Shown in pieces: positions 16,491 to 24,755 of a stretch of DNA of 34,562 nt (positions are counted from its first letter, which is position 1; each line of letters starts with the position of its first letter). The notes under the pieces were generated by a model. The model made no database searches, was not told where the DNA came from, and saw only the letters and a program-made list of their open reading frames with translations. Position numbers and translations under genes: made by a program. The DNA comes from DATAMF01 sp964472565 (GTDB lineage Bacteria > Chloroflexota > Anaerolineae > Aggregatilineales > Aggregatilineaceae): the NCBI GenBank assembly GCA_964472565.1, contig CAYYNB010000052.1, positions 1 through 34,562 of the forward strand. Direction: 5' to 3'.

Positions 16491-16938
16491 TGTTTAACTC
16501 CTGTAACAGGTTATCTATTAAAGTCTCCAGGGCCTGTTCAACGGGCACGCTGATGGGCGTATCCCACTCGATTTGTTGCGGCTGCACCCCATAGATAATC
16601 ACTTCCGCAGGCAAACACCCCAGTGCCTCAGCTAACAACAGCGCTTCTGTAAAATCGCTCTGGTGCAGCGAAAGGTTTTCCCCACTGCGCACCAACCGCA
16701 CATCCGCCCACGTGAACCGCCGGATAGTGCCCGGAGCCAGTCCCATCGGTACCGCATCGACTACCAGGACCCGGAGGTACTGTTCCATCACCGGAATCAG
16801 GCCGATCCCTTCCGTGCCGCCATCGATCACATCCACGTTCAGACCCTGCCGCAGTTGAAGCTGTTGAGCGACGAGCACGCCCGCCGCGTCGTCGCCCATC
16901 AGCGGATTACCAATTCCCAGGATCAGTGTATCTGCCAT
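16483..16938 (-). CDS. NiFe-hydrogenase maturation endopeptidase (HyaD/HycI family)
   Basis: 151 residues. The family opening GIGNPLMGDDAAGV, with the Ni-sensing acidic residue, is followed by DVIDGGTEGIGLIPVMEQ and LVVDAVPMGLAPGTI. These proteases cut the C-terminal extension of the hydrogenase large subunit after nickel insertion. The large-subunit gene lies 10 bases upstream and has a matching nine-residue extension. No hypABCDEF accessory gene is in the window, so they must be elsewhere. Confidence 0.94.
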   Translation of the reverse strand: MADTLILGIGNPLMGDDAAGVLVAQQLQLRQGLNVDVIDGGTEGIGLIPVMEQYLRVLVVDAVPMGLAPGTIRRFTWADVRLVRSGENLSLHQSDFTEALLLAEALGCLPAEVIIYGVQPQQIEWDTPISVPVEQALETLIDNLLQELNNA

Positions 16939-16948
16939 GTAGGTTCAA

Positions 16949-18250
16949 TCATTGTCCTACAAATTCCACATTCAGAAAATGCGTTGAGCATGAAATACAG
17001 GGATCATAAGCCCGTACCAGCATTTCCATCTTGTGCGTAATCTGCTCCGGCGTTTCGGTAATGATCGTGGGCACCAATGCCCGCATATCAAGATCAATAT
17101 TTCCCAGGTTTTGCCCGGTTGGGATGATGCAGTTCGCTTCTTCGATCAGCCCTGTTTCGCCAATTTGGTATTCGTGGAACAGAATCCCGCGTGGCACATC
17201 GCATGATCCGACTCCGCGTGCGCCGGGCGCGAGCGTAACCGGCGCGGGCGCTTCCCATTCAACACCCCGTGCAATCAATTCATCCAGCAGCATGATCGCA
17301 TCGTCGAAACAATGAACAATTTCAACCACCTGCGCCACGCTGTTTTTATACGGCTTGTAGCACGGCGCATACAGTCCCAGGTGGGCCGCTGCCGATTGCG
17401 CGCGCGGGTGAAGTTGCCCATATTTCAGGTTGAACCGTGCCAGCGCCCCCACCATATAGCTTGGACGGTTAAACGCCGCATGTTTCGCCGTCGAGTGCGA
17501 ACTGAGTCGTTCGTTCGTCACCTGTCGGTACTCTTCCAGCGGGAGCCGGTAGCCGTCGGTGCTGGCGATTTCTCCATCAATAAACCCGTACTCATCCGGC
17601 TGGACCAGCGCGACATACTCCGTTTCCCGTTCAAAGGTCGGCCAGGGCAGATGGCTGAACAAACCCACCGTTTCCGCGACATCCGGCAGCAAATCTTCCG
17701 CTTGTTTCCGCAGTTCGATCAGTTGGTCAACCGTCGGAAAATGCGTAAATCCGCCCACCGTCATTGCAATCGGGTGCGTATGCCGTCCCACCATTACCTG
17801 GCATAGATCGCCCGCAAACTTTTTCATGCGCAGCGCGCGTTTCACCACTTCAGGATGCGACGATGCCAGCGGAAGCACACTGCCCACGCCCAGAAAATCC
17901 GGCGCAACGAGCATATAGGTGTGCAGAATGTGGCTGTCCAGCATTTCGCCATGAAACGCTAACTTGCGTAACAAAACCGTCTGCTCGCTCAGTTTGACTT
18001 GCAGCGCGCGTTCCGATGCCCGCAGGCTGGCCGTTGCGTGCCCAATCGCGCAGATGCCGCAAATTCGGCTGGTAATGTGCGACGCTTGGTGATAAGGTCG
18101 CCCGCGCAGCATCGCCTCAAAAAAACGCGGCGTTTCGACAATTTGAAGCTCACACTTCTCAATCGTGCCTTCTCGAATATCCACCACGATATTGCCATGT
18201 CCTTCGACACGGGTAACGTGATGTACATTGATACGAACGTTTTCGGTCAT
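16949..18250 (-). CDS. hydA: NiFe-hydrogenase large (alpha) subunit, group 3b type
   Basis: The 433-residue catalytic subunit that holds the NiFe(CN)2CO site. The N-terminal ligand motif is RICGICAIGH (Cys64 and Cys67). The C-terminal motif is DPCISCSTH (Cys418 and Cys421), with processing expected after His424 to release nine residues. All four nickel ligands are Cys, so this is not a selenocysteine enzyme although a selenocysteine cassette lies downstream in the window. Gene order beta-gamma-delta-alpha matches the cytoplasmic NADP-linked sulfhydrogenases known from Pyrococcus and many bacteria. Confidence 0.95.
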   Translation of the reverse strand: MTENVRINVHHVTRVEGHGNIVVDIREGTIEKCELQIVETPRFFEAMLRGRPYHQASHITSRICGICAIGHATASLRASERALQVKLSEQTVLLRKLAFHGEMLDSHILHTYMLVAPDFLGVGSVLPLASSHPEVVKRALRMKKFAGDLCQVMVGRHTHPIAMTVGGFTHFPTVDQLIELRKQAEDLLPDVAETVGLFSHLPWPTFERETEYVALVQPDEYGFIDGEIASTDGYRLPLEEYRQVTNERLSSHSTAKHAAFNRPSYMVGALARFNLKYGQLHPRAQSAAAHLGLYAPCYKPYKNSVAQVVEIVHCFDDAIMLLDELIARGVEWEAPAPVTLAPGARGVGSCDVPRGILFHEYQIGETGLIEEANCIIPTGQNLGNIDLDMRALVPTIITETPEQITHKMEMLVRAYDPCISCSTHFLNVEFVGQ

Positions 18251-18255
18251 TGCCG

Positions 18256-19089
18256 TTAAGCCTCCTTCGGCGCAGCAAATTTCGATTTTGTCTTGGGCGT
18301 ATGTTTGCTGCCATTCGAGAGACTGCTGACATTAACAGGCGATTTTTCGCCCATCTGTTGCAGCTCGTAATGATTGAACATCATAAACTCGGCGTCGATC
18401 TGTTCATCCGACAGCCCGTGCCCGCGCAGAATTTCCCGCATATACGTGAAGTTGGCTTCGGGTACCCACCCTCGACACCCCTCGCAGCCGTCACCGTAGG
18501 ACGGGCAGACTGCGTTGCACCCCGCGCGCGTAATCGGTCCCAGGCAGGGACGTCCCTGCTTGTTGATGCACCCATTTTCGAGCAGTTTGCATTCGACACA
18601 CAGCGGGTAATCAGGCAGTCGGGGTTTACGTCCTTGCAACAGCATCTGCACGATGCGCAAAAATTCAAATCGATCAATCGGGCAGCCCGGAACAACGGCA
18701 TCCACCGTGATCACGGCAGAAATAGGCCGTGCCGGGTAGCTCTCATACATCTTTTTGCCCTTGTCACCATAGACATAAGCCTGCACATTCTCAATCGACC
18801 ACCGATTCTTCAGGGCATTCACGCCGCCCAAATGCGCGCAGCTTCCCAACGCCACCACAACCCCCGCCTGTTCGCGAATTTTCCGCAGCCGTTCTTCGTC
18901 GCTTTCGCGCGTGCAGGAGCCTTCGATAAAAGCAATTTGATAATCTTCGCCGCGCTCGCTCATCGCCTCGCGGAACTGCACAATTTCGACCAGATCCAAT
19001 AAACCTAGATGCGTCTGAAGTGCGTCCACCACGGTAAGCTGGCACCCTTCACAACTGGTAAAATCAAAAAATGCAACTTTAGGCTTCAT
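18256..19089 (-). CDS. hydD: NiFe-hydrogenase small (delta) subunit
   Basis: 277 residues that carry Fe-S clusters from the NiFe site to the gamma subunit. The proximal-cluster motif SCEGC is at residues 12-16, followed by EGSCTRE and GSCAHLGG. The C-terminal half has further Cys groups (CVECKLLENGC, CLGPITRAGCNAVCPSYGDG, CEGC), as in group 3 small subunits. There is no Tat signal, in keeping with a cytoplasmic enzyme. The start codon overlaps the gamma stop as TAATG. It ends with a short basic, low-complexity tail. Confidence 0.94.
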   Translation of the reverse strand: MKPKVAFFDFTSCEGCQLTVVDALQTHLGLLDLVEIVQFREAMSERGEDYQIAFIEGSCTRESDEERLRKIREQAGVVVALGSCAHLGGVNALKNRWSIENVQAYVYGDKGKKMYESYPARPISAVITVDAVVPGCPIDRFEFLRIVQMLLQGRKPRLPDYPLCVECKLLENGCINKQGRPCLGPITRAGCNAVCPSYGDGCEGCRGWVPEANFTYMREILRGHGLSDEQIDAEFMMFNHYELQQMGEKSPVNVSSLSNGSKHTPKTKSKFAAPKEA

Positions 19090-19970
19090 TACAGCGCCTC
19101 CTCAAATGCCAGCGCCTCCGCATAAGTCCACGATGGCCCTTCCTGGCAGCTATACCGATGATTCACTTGGCAGTGCCCGCATTTCCCAATCCCGCATTTC
19201 ATCCGGCGCTCAAAGCTCATCCAAATCTGGTCTGGACTGAGGCCCTTTCCCAACAGTTCAATCGTCACAAAACGGTACATAATCGGCGGTCCAATCGTGA
19301 CCGCAATCGTGTTATAAGGATTAATTTCGATCTCTTCAAACAGCGTCGTGATCACGCCCACATGCCCATTCCACAGGCTGTCAGGACGGTCTACCGTCAT
19401 CAATAGTTCAATATCGCCCCGTGTTTGCCAGTCGCGGATCACGTCCATATACAGAATTTCGGCGGGCGTTCGCGCCCCGTACAGAATAATCAGGCGGCCA
19501 AAATCATTCCGAAGATCGATAATCTGGTCGATCAGTGACCGCGCCGGGGCCAACCCTAACCCACCGGGCGCGATCAGCATATCTCGCCCGCGAAATGTCT
19601 CAATCGGAAAACCGCGCCCAAACGGTCCTCGGATTCCAATCTCATCCCCCACTTGCAGTGTGTGGATCACGCCCGTCACATCCCCCGCCCGCCGGATAGT
19701 CAGCCGGAACGTCTCCCCGGTTCGGCTGGGCGAGGACATAATACTGATCGGCACTTCTCCCACCCCCGGCACTGACACCATCACGAATTGGCCGGGCACA
19801 TGCCCCAGGTTTTGTCCGCCGGGCAGCCGGATAGTAAAAGTTTTTTCAAGTGCGGTTTCGTCCTTCACATCGACAATCGTTGCTACCGTCGGCAGATACA
19901 CCGAGGTGTGCCCATCGTAGGCGCGTGGAGTAGTCGTTGTGGTATGATTGACAAGAGGAGTCGTAAGCAT
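19089..19970 (-). CDS. hydG: Hydrogenase gamma subunit, FAD/NAD(P)-binding
   Basis: A 293-residue ferredoxin-reductase-like protein that passes electrons to NAD(P)+. The FAD-binding barrel has LPGGQNLGHVPGQFVMVSVP, then RAGDVT. The nucleotide lobe has IAPGGLGLAPARSLI. A C-terminal 2Fe-2S motif is CX4CX2CX7C (Cys259, 264, 267 and 275), as in dihydroorotate dehydrogenase electron transfer subunits. I start at ATG 19970, which follows AAGGAA; the longest frame begins at 20030 inside the beta gene and is unlikely. NADP versus NAD preference cannot be read with confidence. Confidence 0.93.
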   Translation of the reverse strand: MLTTPLVNHTTTTTPRAYDGHTSVYLPTVATIVDVKDETALEKTFTIRLPGGQNLGHVPGQFVMVSVPGVGEVPISIMSSPSRTGETFRLTIRRAGDVTGVIHTLQVGDEIGIRGPFGRGFPIETFRGRDMLIAPGGLGLAPARSLIDQIIDLRNDFGRLIILYGARTPAEILYMDVIRDWQTRGDIELLMTVDRPDSLWNGHVGVITTLFEEIEINPYNTIAVTIGPPIMYRFVTIELLGKGLSPDQIWMSFERRMKCGIGKCGHCQVNHRYSCQEGPSWTYAEALAFEEAL

Positions 19971-19989
19971 TCCGCTATTCCTTCCCTTC

Positions 19990-21057
19990 CTATATGCCGC
20001 TTTCCAGTTGCATTTCTTCATGCAGGGCATTCAGCGTGCCGGGAATCGTGATGTTAACCAGGCACGCCCGTTCGCAGCGCCCACAGCCGGTACAGCCCAG
20101 CAGGTTATGCACCTGTTTGATGTATTTCCCCTTGCGCATAATACGGTGCCGCACGCGTGAGGCTTTCGTCTGGCGGAAATTATGCCCACCGGCCACCAAT
20201 GCAAACTCAGCCAACTGGCACGAATCCCACAACCGGACGCGTTCGCCATCCTGCATATTGATGTCAGATTCATCATGCACATCGAAGCAGAAACAGGTTG
20301 GGCAGACGTTTGTACACGATCCACAGGCCAGGCATCGCTCGCCCAGTTCATTCCAGATTCGAGCGTTATATCCCAGCGCCAACAGCGACGGCGTTTGATC
20401 TTTGCTGATCTTCAAGCGCAGTTTGAACTGCGGCCATTTTGCCGACAGCACGCGTCCGAGTTCCTGAATATCCTCTTTCCGTGCCATTGCCACATCAATA
20501 TGATCCAGCAGCAGCCGTTCCCCTTTGGGCGTTCCGGTGTCAACCATATAATGCGGGCCAGCATCCGTCATATGCAGATCATAAATCGGCGGCGCGGTCA
20601 GCGTGCCCATATCTTTGCAGAATGAGGCATCATCGCATGGGTGCAGACACTCAATCCCAATCACATAAATCTGTTCGCGCCGCGCCATGTAATGCTCATC
20701 CCGAAACCCTTCCGCAAAAACTTTGTCATACAGCATAATGCCGTTCATATCGCATGTATGAACGCCGAAAATCACAGTGGGTTCGACATCCTGATACACC
20801 GGGCGGACATCGATCTTGCGTCGCCCCTGGTGGTTAGTATCACTGTGAAATTCAAACAGCACTTCGCGTTGCGGCAAGAAAAACTTTTTAGGGGGGAGAA
20901 TCGTGGTGTTGTATTCAAGATGGAGCTGTTCGACATGTTCGATGTCTTCAAACGCATAGCCTGTTTCCGTCTGGGTCGGACCAACCACACGGAAGTTAGC
21001 CTTGAGCGCTTCGACAAAAACGCCCAACTTCTCCTTTGGTAAGATATATAAGCTCAT
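19990..21057 (-). CDS. hydB: Hydrogenase beta subunit, 4Fe-4S
   Basis: 355 residues. The C-terminal third holds two cluster motifs, CLACGSCTNVCPTCFC and GCTGCGRCERACLV. The N-terminal part matches sulfhydrogenase beta subunits (opening LYILPKEKL, then FGVHTCDMNGI). In the Pyrococcus complex this subunit is linked to sulfur or polysulfide reduction; whether this enzyme does the same is inference. It is the first gene of the operon, so the control region lies at 21058-21250. Confidence 0.92.
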   Translation of the reverse strand: MSLYILPKEKLGVFVEALKANFRVVGPTQTETGYAFEDIEHVEQLHLEYNTTILPPKKFFLPQREVLFEFHSDTNHQGRRKIDVRPVYQDVEPTVIFGVHTCDMNGIMLYDKVFAEGFRDEHYMARREQIYVIGIECLHPCDDASFCKDMGTLTAPPIYDLHMTDAGPHYMVDTGTPKGERLLLDHIDVAMARKEDIQELGRVLSAKWPQFKLRLKISKDQTPSLLALGYNARIWNELGERCLACGSCTNVCPTCFCFDVHDESDINMQDGERVRLWDSCQLAEFALVAGGHNFRQTKASRVRHRIMRKGKYIKQVHNLLGCTGCGRCERACLVNITIPGTLNALHEEMQLESGI

Positions 21058-21074
21058 CGTTGACTCCGCGAAAG

Positions 21075-21094
21075 TTCAGTTGCAGCCAACTGAA
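21075..21094. repeat. Perfect inverted repeat in the hydB leader
   Basis: TTCAGTTG and CAACTGAA (8-base arms) are separated by CAGC, 18 bases upstream of the hydB start. It could be an operator or an mRNA hairpin near the ribosome site. The sequence is seen directly; its role is not known. Confidence 0.55.
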
Positions 21095-21176
21095 AAAATG
21101 AAAAGATTCGCACAAACCTAGCCTAACATCTCCTCACCTGACGACCAGTGGCGCATTGCCTTGTTTGTCATGACGT

Positions 21177-21194
21177 TTGTAATTTATTGCACAA
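21177..21194. promoter_or_regulatory. Possible Rex-like operator between hydB and the sugar dehydrogenase gene
   Basis: An 18-base site begins TTGTAA and ends TGCACAA. Against the Rex consensus TTGTGAA-N4-TTCACAA, 11 of 14 defined positions agree. Rex senses NADH/NAD+, which would suit an NAD(P)H-linked hydrogenase. A GTCATGAC palindrome (21167-21174) is next to it. No Rex gene is in the window, so this is tentative. Confidence 0.3.
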
Positions 21195-21226
21195 ATAATA
21201 ATTGAGTTCTGAATACCTGTCTAACA

Positions 21227-21256
21227 TTGGGCACCCTTCTACGTCTTGTTTATGAT
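21227..21256 (+). promoter_or_regulatory. Candidate promoter of the sugar dehydrogenase gene
   Basis: TTGGGC (21227-21232) and TATGAT (21251-21256) are 18 bases apart, 40 bases upstream of the start codon. The -10 is good and the -35 is weak. Confidence 0.4.
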
Positions 21257-21295
21257 CCTCACGGGTAAGTTTGTAAAAAAATGGAGGTGAAATTC

Positions 21296-22435
21296 TTGAA
21301 AAAGTGGATGTTATTCGGTGGGATTGTAGTTTTAGCGTTTGCGGGCTTTGGTGCTCATCATCCTATCAATGCGCAGCAGCCCTACCAGTTAGTTGAAGTC
21401 GCCAGTGGCTTCTCCAGGCCGCTTTATGTCACGCATGCTGGTGATGAACGCTTATTTGTGGTCGAACAGAGCGGTAAAATCCGGATCGTTCAGGAGAGCA
21501 CCATTCTGGAACCGCCTTTCCTCGATGTATCGTCCATCATCAGCCCGGAAGCCCTGACAGGAGATTACAGTGAGCGTGGCTTGCTTGGACTGGCCTTTCA
21601 TCCCGACTATGCCGAAAACGGCATCTTTTTTATCAACTACACCGATCTCAACGGGGATACTGTGGTAGCGCGTTATACCGTGTCTGCGGACAATCCCAAT
21701 CTCGCCGACCCCAACAGCGCCTCCCCTATTCTCCAGGTTGCCCAGCCCTATCCCAACCATAACGGCGGCCACCTGGCGTTTGGCCCGGATGGTTATTTAT
21801 ATATTGCCCTCGGTGATGGGGGTTCTGGGGGTGATCCACAGGGCAACGGTCAGAACCTGGAAACCCTGCTTGGCTCCATCTTGCGGATTGATGTGAATAC
21901 TGATCAGGGTTATCTCACCCCGCCCGACAATCCATTTATCAACCAATCCGATGCACAGCCAGAGATTTGGTCCTGGGGTTGGCGTAATCCCTGGCGTTTC
22001 AGTTTTGACCGGCAAACCGGTGATATGTGGATTGCCGATGTCGGGCAAAATGAATGGGAGGAAGTGAATCTCGAACCGGCGGGCGGTCCCGGCGGTTTGA
22101 ATTACGGCTGGAACGCCTACGAAGCCGCTTACCCCTATTCAGGTGCCGAAGCCGCTTCCGCTGTCGTCATGCCCATTCTCGAATACAACCATGCCGACGG
22201 CTGTTCCATCACCGGTGGTTATGTGTATCGCGGTTCAGCTCTTCCCAATTTGCAGGGTACCTATTTTTATGGCGATTGGTGTTCAGGGCTGATCTGGACT
22301 GCCGCGCCAGACCGTGCTTGGACAAGTACCGGTTCTTTCCAATCCGGTCTATCGATTAGCTCCTTTGGTGAAGATGCCGCCGGGGAACTTTACGTCATCG
22401 ATTACAATGGCACGCTCTACCGCCTTGCCGAATAG
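21296..22435 (+). CDS. Secreted PQQ-dependent sugar dehydrogenase-like protein (GSDH family)
   Basis: A beta-propeller oxidoreductase-like protein of 379 residues, related to soluble aldose sugar dehydrogenase (PF07995 type). Marks are SGFSRPLYVTHAGDERLFVV, RGLLGLAFHPDY, the NHNGGHLAFGPDGYLYIALG block, WSWGWRNPWRFSFD and ADVGQNEWEE. I start at TTG 21296: GGAGG lies exactly 8 bases before it and the result is a clean signal peptide (KKWMLFGGIVVLAFAGFG). ATG 21281 would place the ribosome site inside the gene. Real PQQ use is not assured, since many homologues are untested. No PQQ synthesis gene is present. Confidence 0.88.
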   Translation: MKKWMLFGGIVVLAFAGFGAHHPINAQQPYQLVEVASGFSRPLYVTHAGDERLFVVEQSGKIRIVQESTILEPPFLDVSSIISPEALTGDYSERGLLGLAFHPDYAENGIFFINYTDLNGDTVVARYTVSADNPNLADPNSASPILQVAQPYPNHNGGHLAFGPDGYLYIALGDGGSGGDPQGNGQNLETLLGSILRIDVNTDQGYLTPPDNPFINQSDAQPEIWSWGWRNPWRFSFDRQTGDMWIADVGQNEWEEVNLEPAGGPGGLNYGWNAYEAAYPYSGAEAASAVVMPILEYNHADGCSITGGYVYRGSALPNLQGTYFYGDWCSGLIWTAAPDRAWTSTGSFQSGLSISSFGEDAAGELYVIDYNGTLYRLAE

Positions 22436-22480
22436 GATAATCTGCCTCTGACTTTTTAACCATCGGGGGCAGTTCACGCC

Positions 22481-23254
22481 CTACGCTTCGACCCGCACCG
22501 GATTCGATAGCGTCCCAATCTCCTCAATCTCGATCCGCACCACATCCCCATCATGCAGTTCGCTCACACCGGCGGGTGTCCCGGTCAGAATGACATCCCC
22601 GGCTTGCAGCGTCATCACGTGACTGATAAACGAAACCAAAGTGGGGACATTAAACACCATATTCGAAGTGCGATCTTCCTGCCGCACTTCATCGTTCACA
22701 TACGCCCGGACGAGTAAATTGGCTGGATCGAGGTCCGTGTTAATGTAAGGCCCCAGCGGGCAGAAGGTATCAAATCCTTTGGCCCGGCCCCACTGTCCAT
22801 CTTTTTTCTGATACCCCCGCGCGCTGACATCGTTCGCACACGTATAGCCGAAAATATAATCTGATACTTCTTCTGGGCTAATCTTATACGCGGGCTGTTT
22901 GATGATCACCGCCAGTTCTGCTTCATGATCCACCCGCCCAATTTTCCCCGCAAACCGGATCGGCACGTTTGGCCCAATCAACGCGCTGGGCGGCTTCAGA
23001 AAGAGCATCGGCTCTTCAGGCACATCCGCTTGATGTTCGGCAGCATGCGCCGCATAGTTGCGCCCCACACACACAATCTTGCTCGGCCATGCGGGCGGCA
23101 TGAGTTGAATCTGATCAACGGGCATCATACTCGGTCCCGGCGTAAATGCTTTCGCAGTGAAAATATTGTCGCCTTCCCATGCATGAATAATGCCATCCAC
23201 AACCACCCCATATTGCAGACCTTCAGGTGCGGCAAAACACGCGAGTAGTGGCAT
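22481..23254 (-). CDS. Fumarylacetoacetate hydrolase-family protein
   Basis: 257 residues. The family core starts KIVCVGRNYAAHAAEH, continues EPMLFLKPPSALIGPN, then VDHEAELAVII (metal-ligand Glu pair), CANDVSARGYQ and GDVILTGTPAGV. These metal-dependent enzymes hydrolyse or decarboxylate 2-oxo or acylpyruvate-type acids in aromatic degradation and related routes; paralogues cannot be told apart by eye. The start has an AGGAGA ribosome site. It stands 25 bases downstream of the decahaem gene on the same strand and may be cotranscribed with it, with no obvious functional tie. Confidence 0.93.
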   Translation of the reverse strand: MPLLACFAAPEGLQYGVVVDGIIHAWEGDNIFTAKAFTPGPSMMPVDQIQLMPPAWPSKIVCVGRNYAAHAAEHQADVPEEPMLFLKPPSALIGPNVPIRFAGKIGRVDHEAELAVIIKQPAYKISPEEVSDYIFGYTCANDVSARGYQKKDGQWGRAKGFDTFCPLGPYINTDLDPANLLVRAYVNDEVRQEDRTSNMVFNVPTLVSFISHVMTLQAGDVILTGTPAGVSELHDGDVVRIEIEEIGTLSNPVRVEA

Positions 23255-23279
23255 CTTTAATATCTCCTGACCTTTATGA

Positions 23280-24755
23280 TTATTGCGCCTCGAAATATTC
23301 CTCGTACCCCAACGGGATAGCGGGTCCTGCCTCGACCACTACCGCCTCGTTCGCTTCTAACTCCTTTGGTGCAACCTTATCCGGCGTCAGGAAGAAAGCA
23401 TCGCTCCCATGACAGGACTGGCAGCTTGAATTTTGAGGTGTTTTCCGCTGAATACTGTGGGGTGTAGCATAAACCCAGGTAGCAGCCAGCGAAACATCCG
23501 CGCCAAACGCTTCGAAAGTGTCCGCCGTAATGGGAATATGCCGCAGGGCAACATACCGGTAGGGGCGTTCACCGCTCGGCATCGGATTTCGCCCCAGGTA
23601 AATTCCCAGCGATGCCTCGTCCATCGTATACGTGGTTAATGCTTCATCCACATGACAGCCCGTGCAGTTGAAGTAGTTGGTCGTATGGCACGCTTCGCAC
23701 GCGAGCAGGTCTGTGCCATGAATAAAATGCTGCGGAATATCCGAGTTCGCCCCAACCACGTCCTGATGGCAGGTCTCGCATTGCGGCGTCCGTGTGACAT
23801 CATAGGGGTGGTTAACCAGATCGGGCACTTCTTCCGGCGCGACCAGCCGGTAAAGCTCAGCCTCCTGCACAACCAGTTTCCGATCATTGTCGTCGCTGCG
23901 CTGCACCCGCGGAAAATCGCCGCTCTCAGTCGGATACATGCCATGCATTTCGGCTCCCACATGACAATCGGTGCAGTATGTCACCATGGCATGAATACTC
24001 CGCCCCGTTTGTTCCCCTCCATAAAATTCTTCCGCGACAATGCCATGACAAACTGCGCAGGTCTGTTCGCTCGGTGGTGTCGTAACAAATGCATGCCCGG
24101 CTAACAGTCCATCTCCAGCGGAATTCGGTTGGCTGATATGGCAGCTTCCACACGTCGCCTGGCATCCCACACAATAAGTATTCTCAACCTGGGCAGCCAT
24201 ATCAGGCGCTAATCCTATTTCGGTTAAGCTGGTGATCAGACTCCGCCGCGTATAATGCAAACTCTGTTCATAATAGGGTGCTATATCTGTGTGGCAGGTC
24301 GCACAGGCGCTCTCCGGTCCTGCCGACGGATCGGCTGTAAGTCCATCATGTGCTTTCTCAATATTAAAAACATTTTCTCCGCCATGACACGCCGTGCAGT
24401 TGATCGCAGCATGAACATCGTCCGCATACTGTGCCGCATCAATCCACACATATTGCCATGTTTCCATCTCTGACGCCCTATGAATCACCGGCGTCTCGGC
24501 GGACTGCTCGCGTTCCGTTGCCAGACTCTGCATCAGGTTTTGGTTGCTGTGACAATCGAGACATGCTGTATCAGTAAATTCGGTTAATTCCGGGCGAACG
24601 GAACCCGCACCGGGTTCCAGAATATGAGCAGGCGTAGGTTGGCTGGTTGGGGTGGGTTCCCTGTATTCGGGCGCGGTGACATCAGGCGAACATGCAGCGA
24701 ACAACCCTGCGCCGAATATCACCAGGACGTTCCATATGCAGTGTGGTTTTGCCAT
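23280..24755 (-). CDS. Decahaem c-type cytochrome lipoprotein
   Basis: 491 residues. A lipoprotein signal ends LFAAC with Cys22, followed by a Pro/Thr linker. I count ten CxxCH haem sites: CLDCH, CTACH, CATCH, CGSCH, CAVCH, CTDCH, CETCH, CEACH, CTGCH and CQSCH. One more, CVGCQ, lacks the His and sits 7 residues before CGSCH, forming a CxxCxxxCxxCH cluster. The protein should be anchored outside the membrane and carry electrons along a haem chain. ATG 24755 is chosen for its AGGAGA site; the longest frame starts at 24791. It is divergent from the octahaem-FeS-NrfD operon and probably functionally linked to it. Confidence 0.92.
   Translation of the reverse strand: MAKPHCIWNVLVIFGAGLFAACSPDVTAPEYREPTPTSQPTPAHILEPGAGSVRPELTEFTDTACLDCHSNQNLMQSLATEREQSAETPVIHRASEMETWQYVWIDAAQYADDVHAAINCTACHGGENVFNIEKAHDGLTADPSAGPESACATCHTDIAPYYEQSLHYTRRSLITSLTEIGLAPDMAAQVENTYCVGCQATCGSCHISQPNSAGDGLLAGHAFVTTPPSEQTCAVCHGIVAEEFYGGEQTGRSIHAMVTYCTDCHVGAEMHGMYPTESGDFPRVQRSDDNDRKLVVQEAELYRLVAPEEVPDLVNHPYDVTRTPQCETCHQDVVGANSDIPQHFIHGTDLLACEACHTTNYFNCTGCHVDEALTTYTMDEASLGIYLGRNPMPSGERPYRYVALRHIPITADTFEAFGADVSLAATWVYATPHSIQRKTPQNSSCQSCHGSDAFFLTPDKVAPKELEANEAVVVEAGPAIPLGYEEYFEAQ

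Noticed and set aside
20772..21042. Open frames opposite hydB and throughout the hydrogenase operon (for example + strand 18250-19002, 250 codons)
   Set aside because: They lie fully antisense to well-recognised hydrogenase genes and their translations show no family motif.
22436..22480. CTGCC...GGCAG pair between the sugar dehydrogenase and FAH-family genes as a terminator
   Set aside because: The arms are only five bases with a loop of more than 20 bases and no T-run, so it is not supported.
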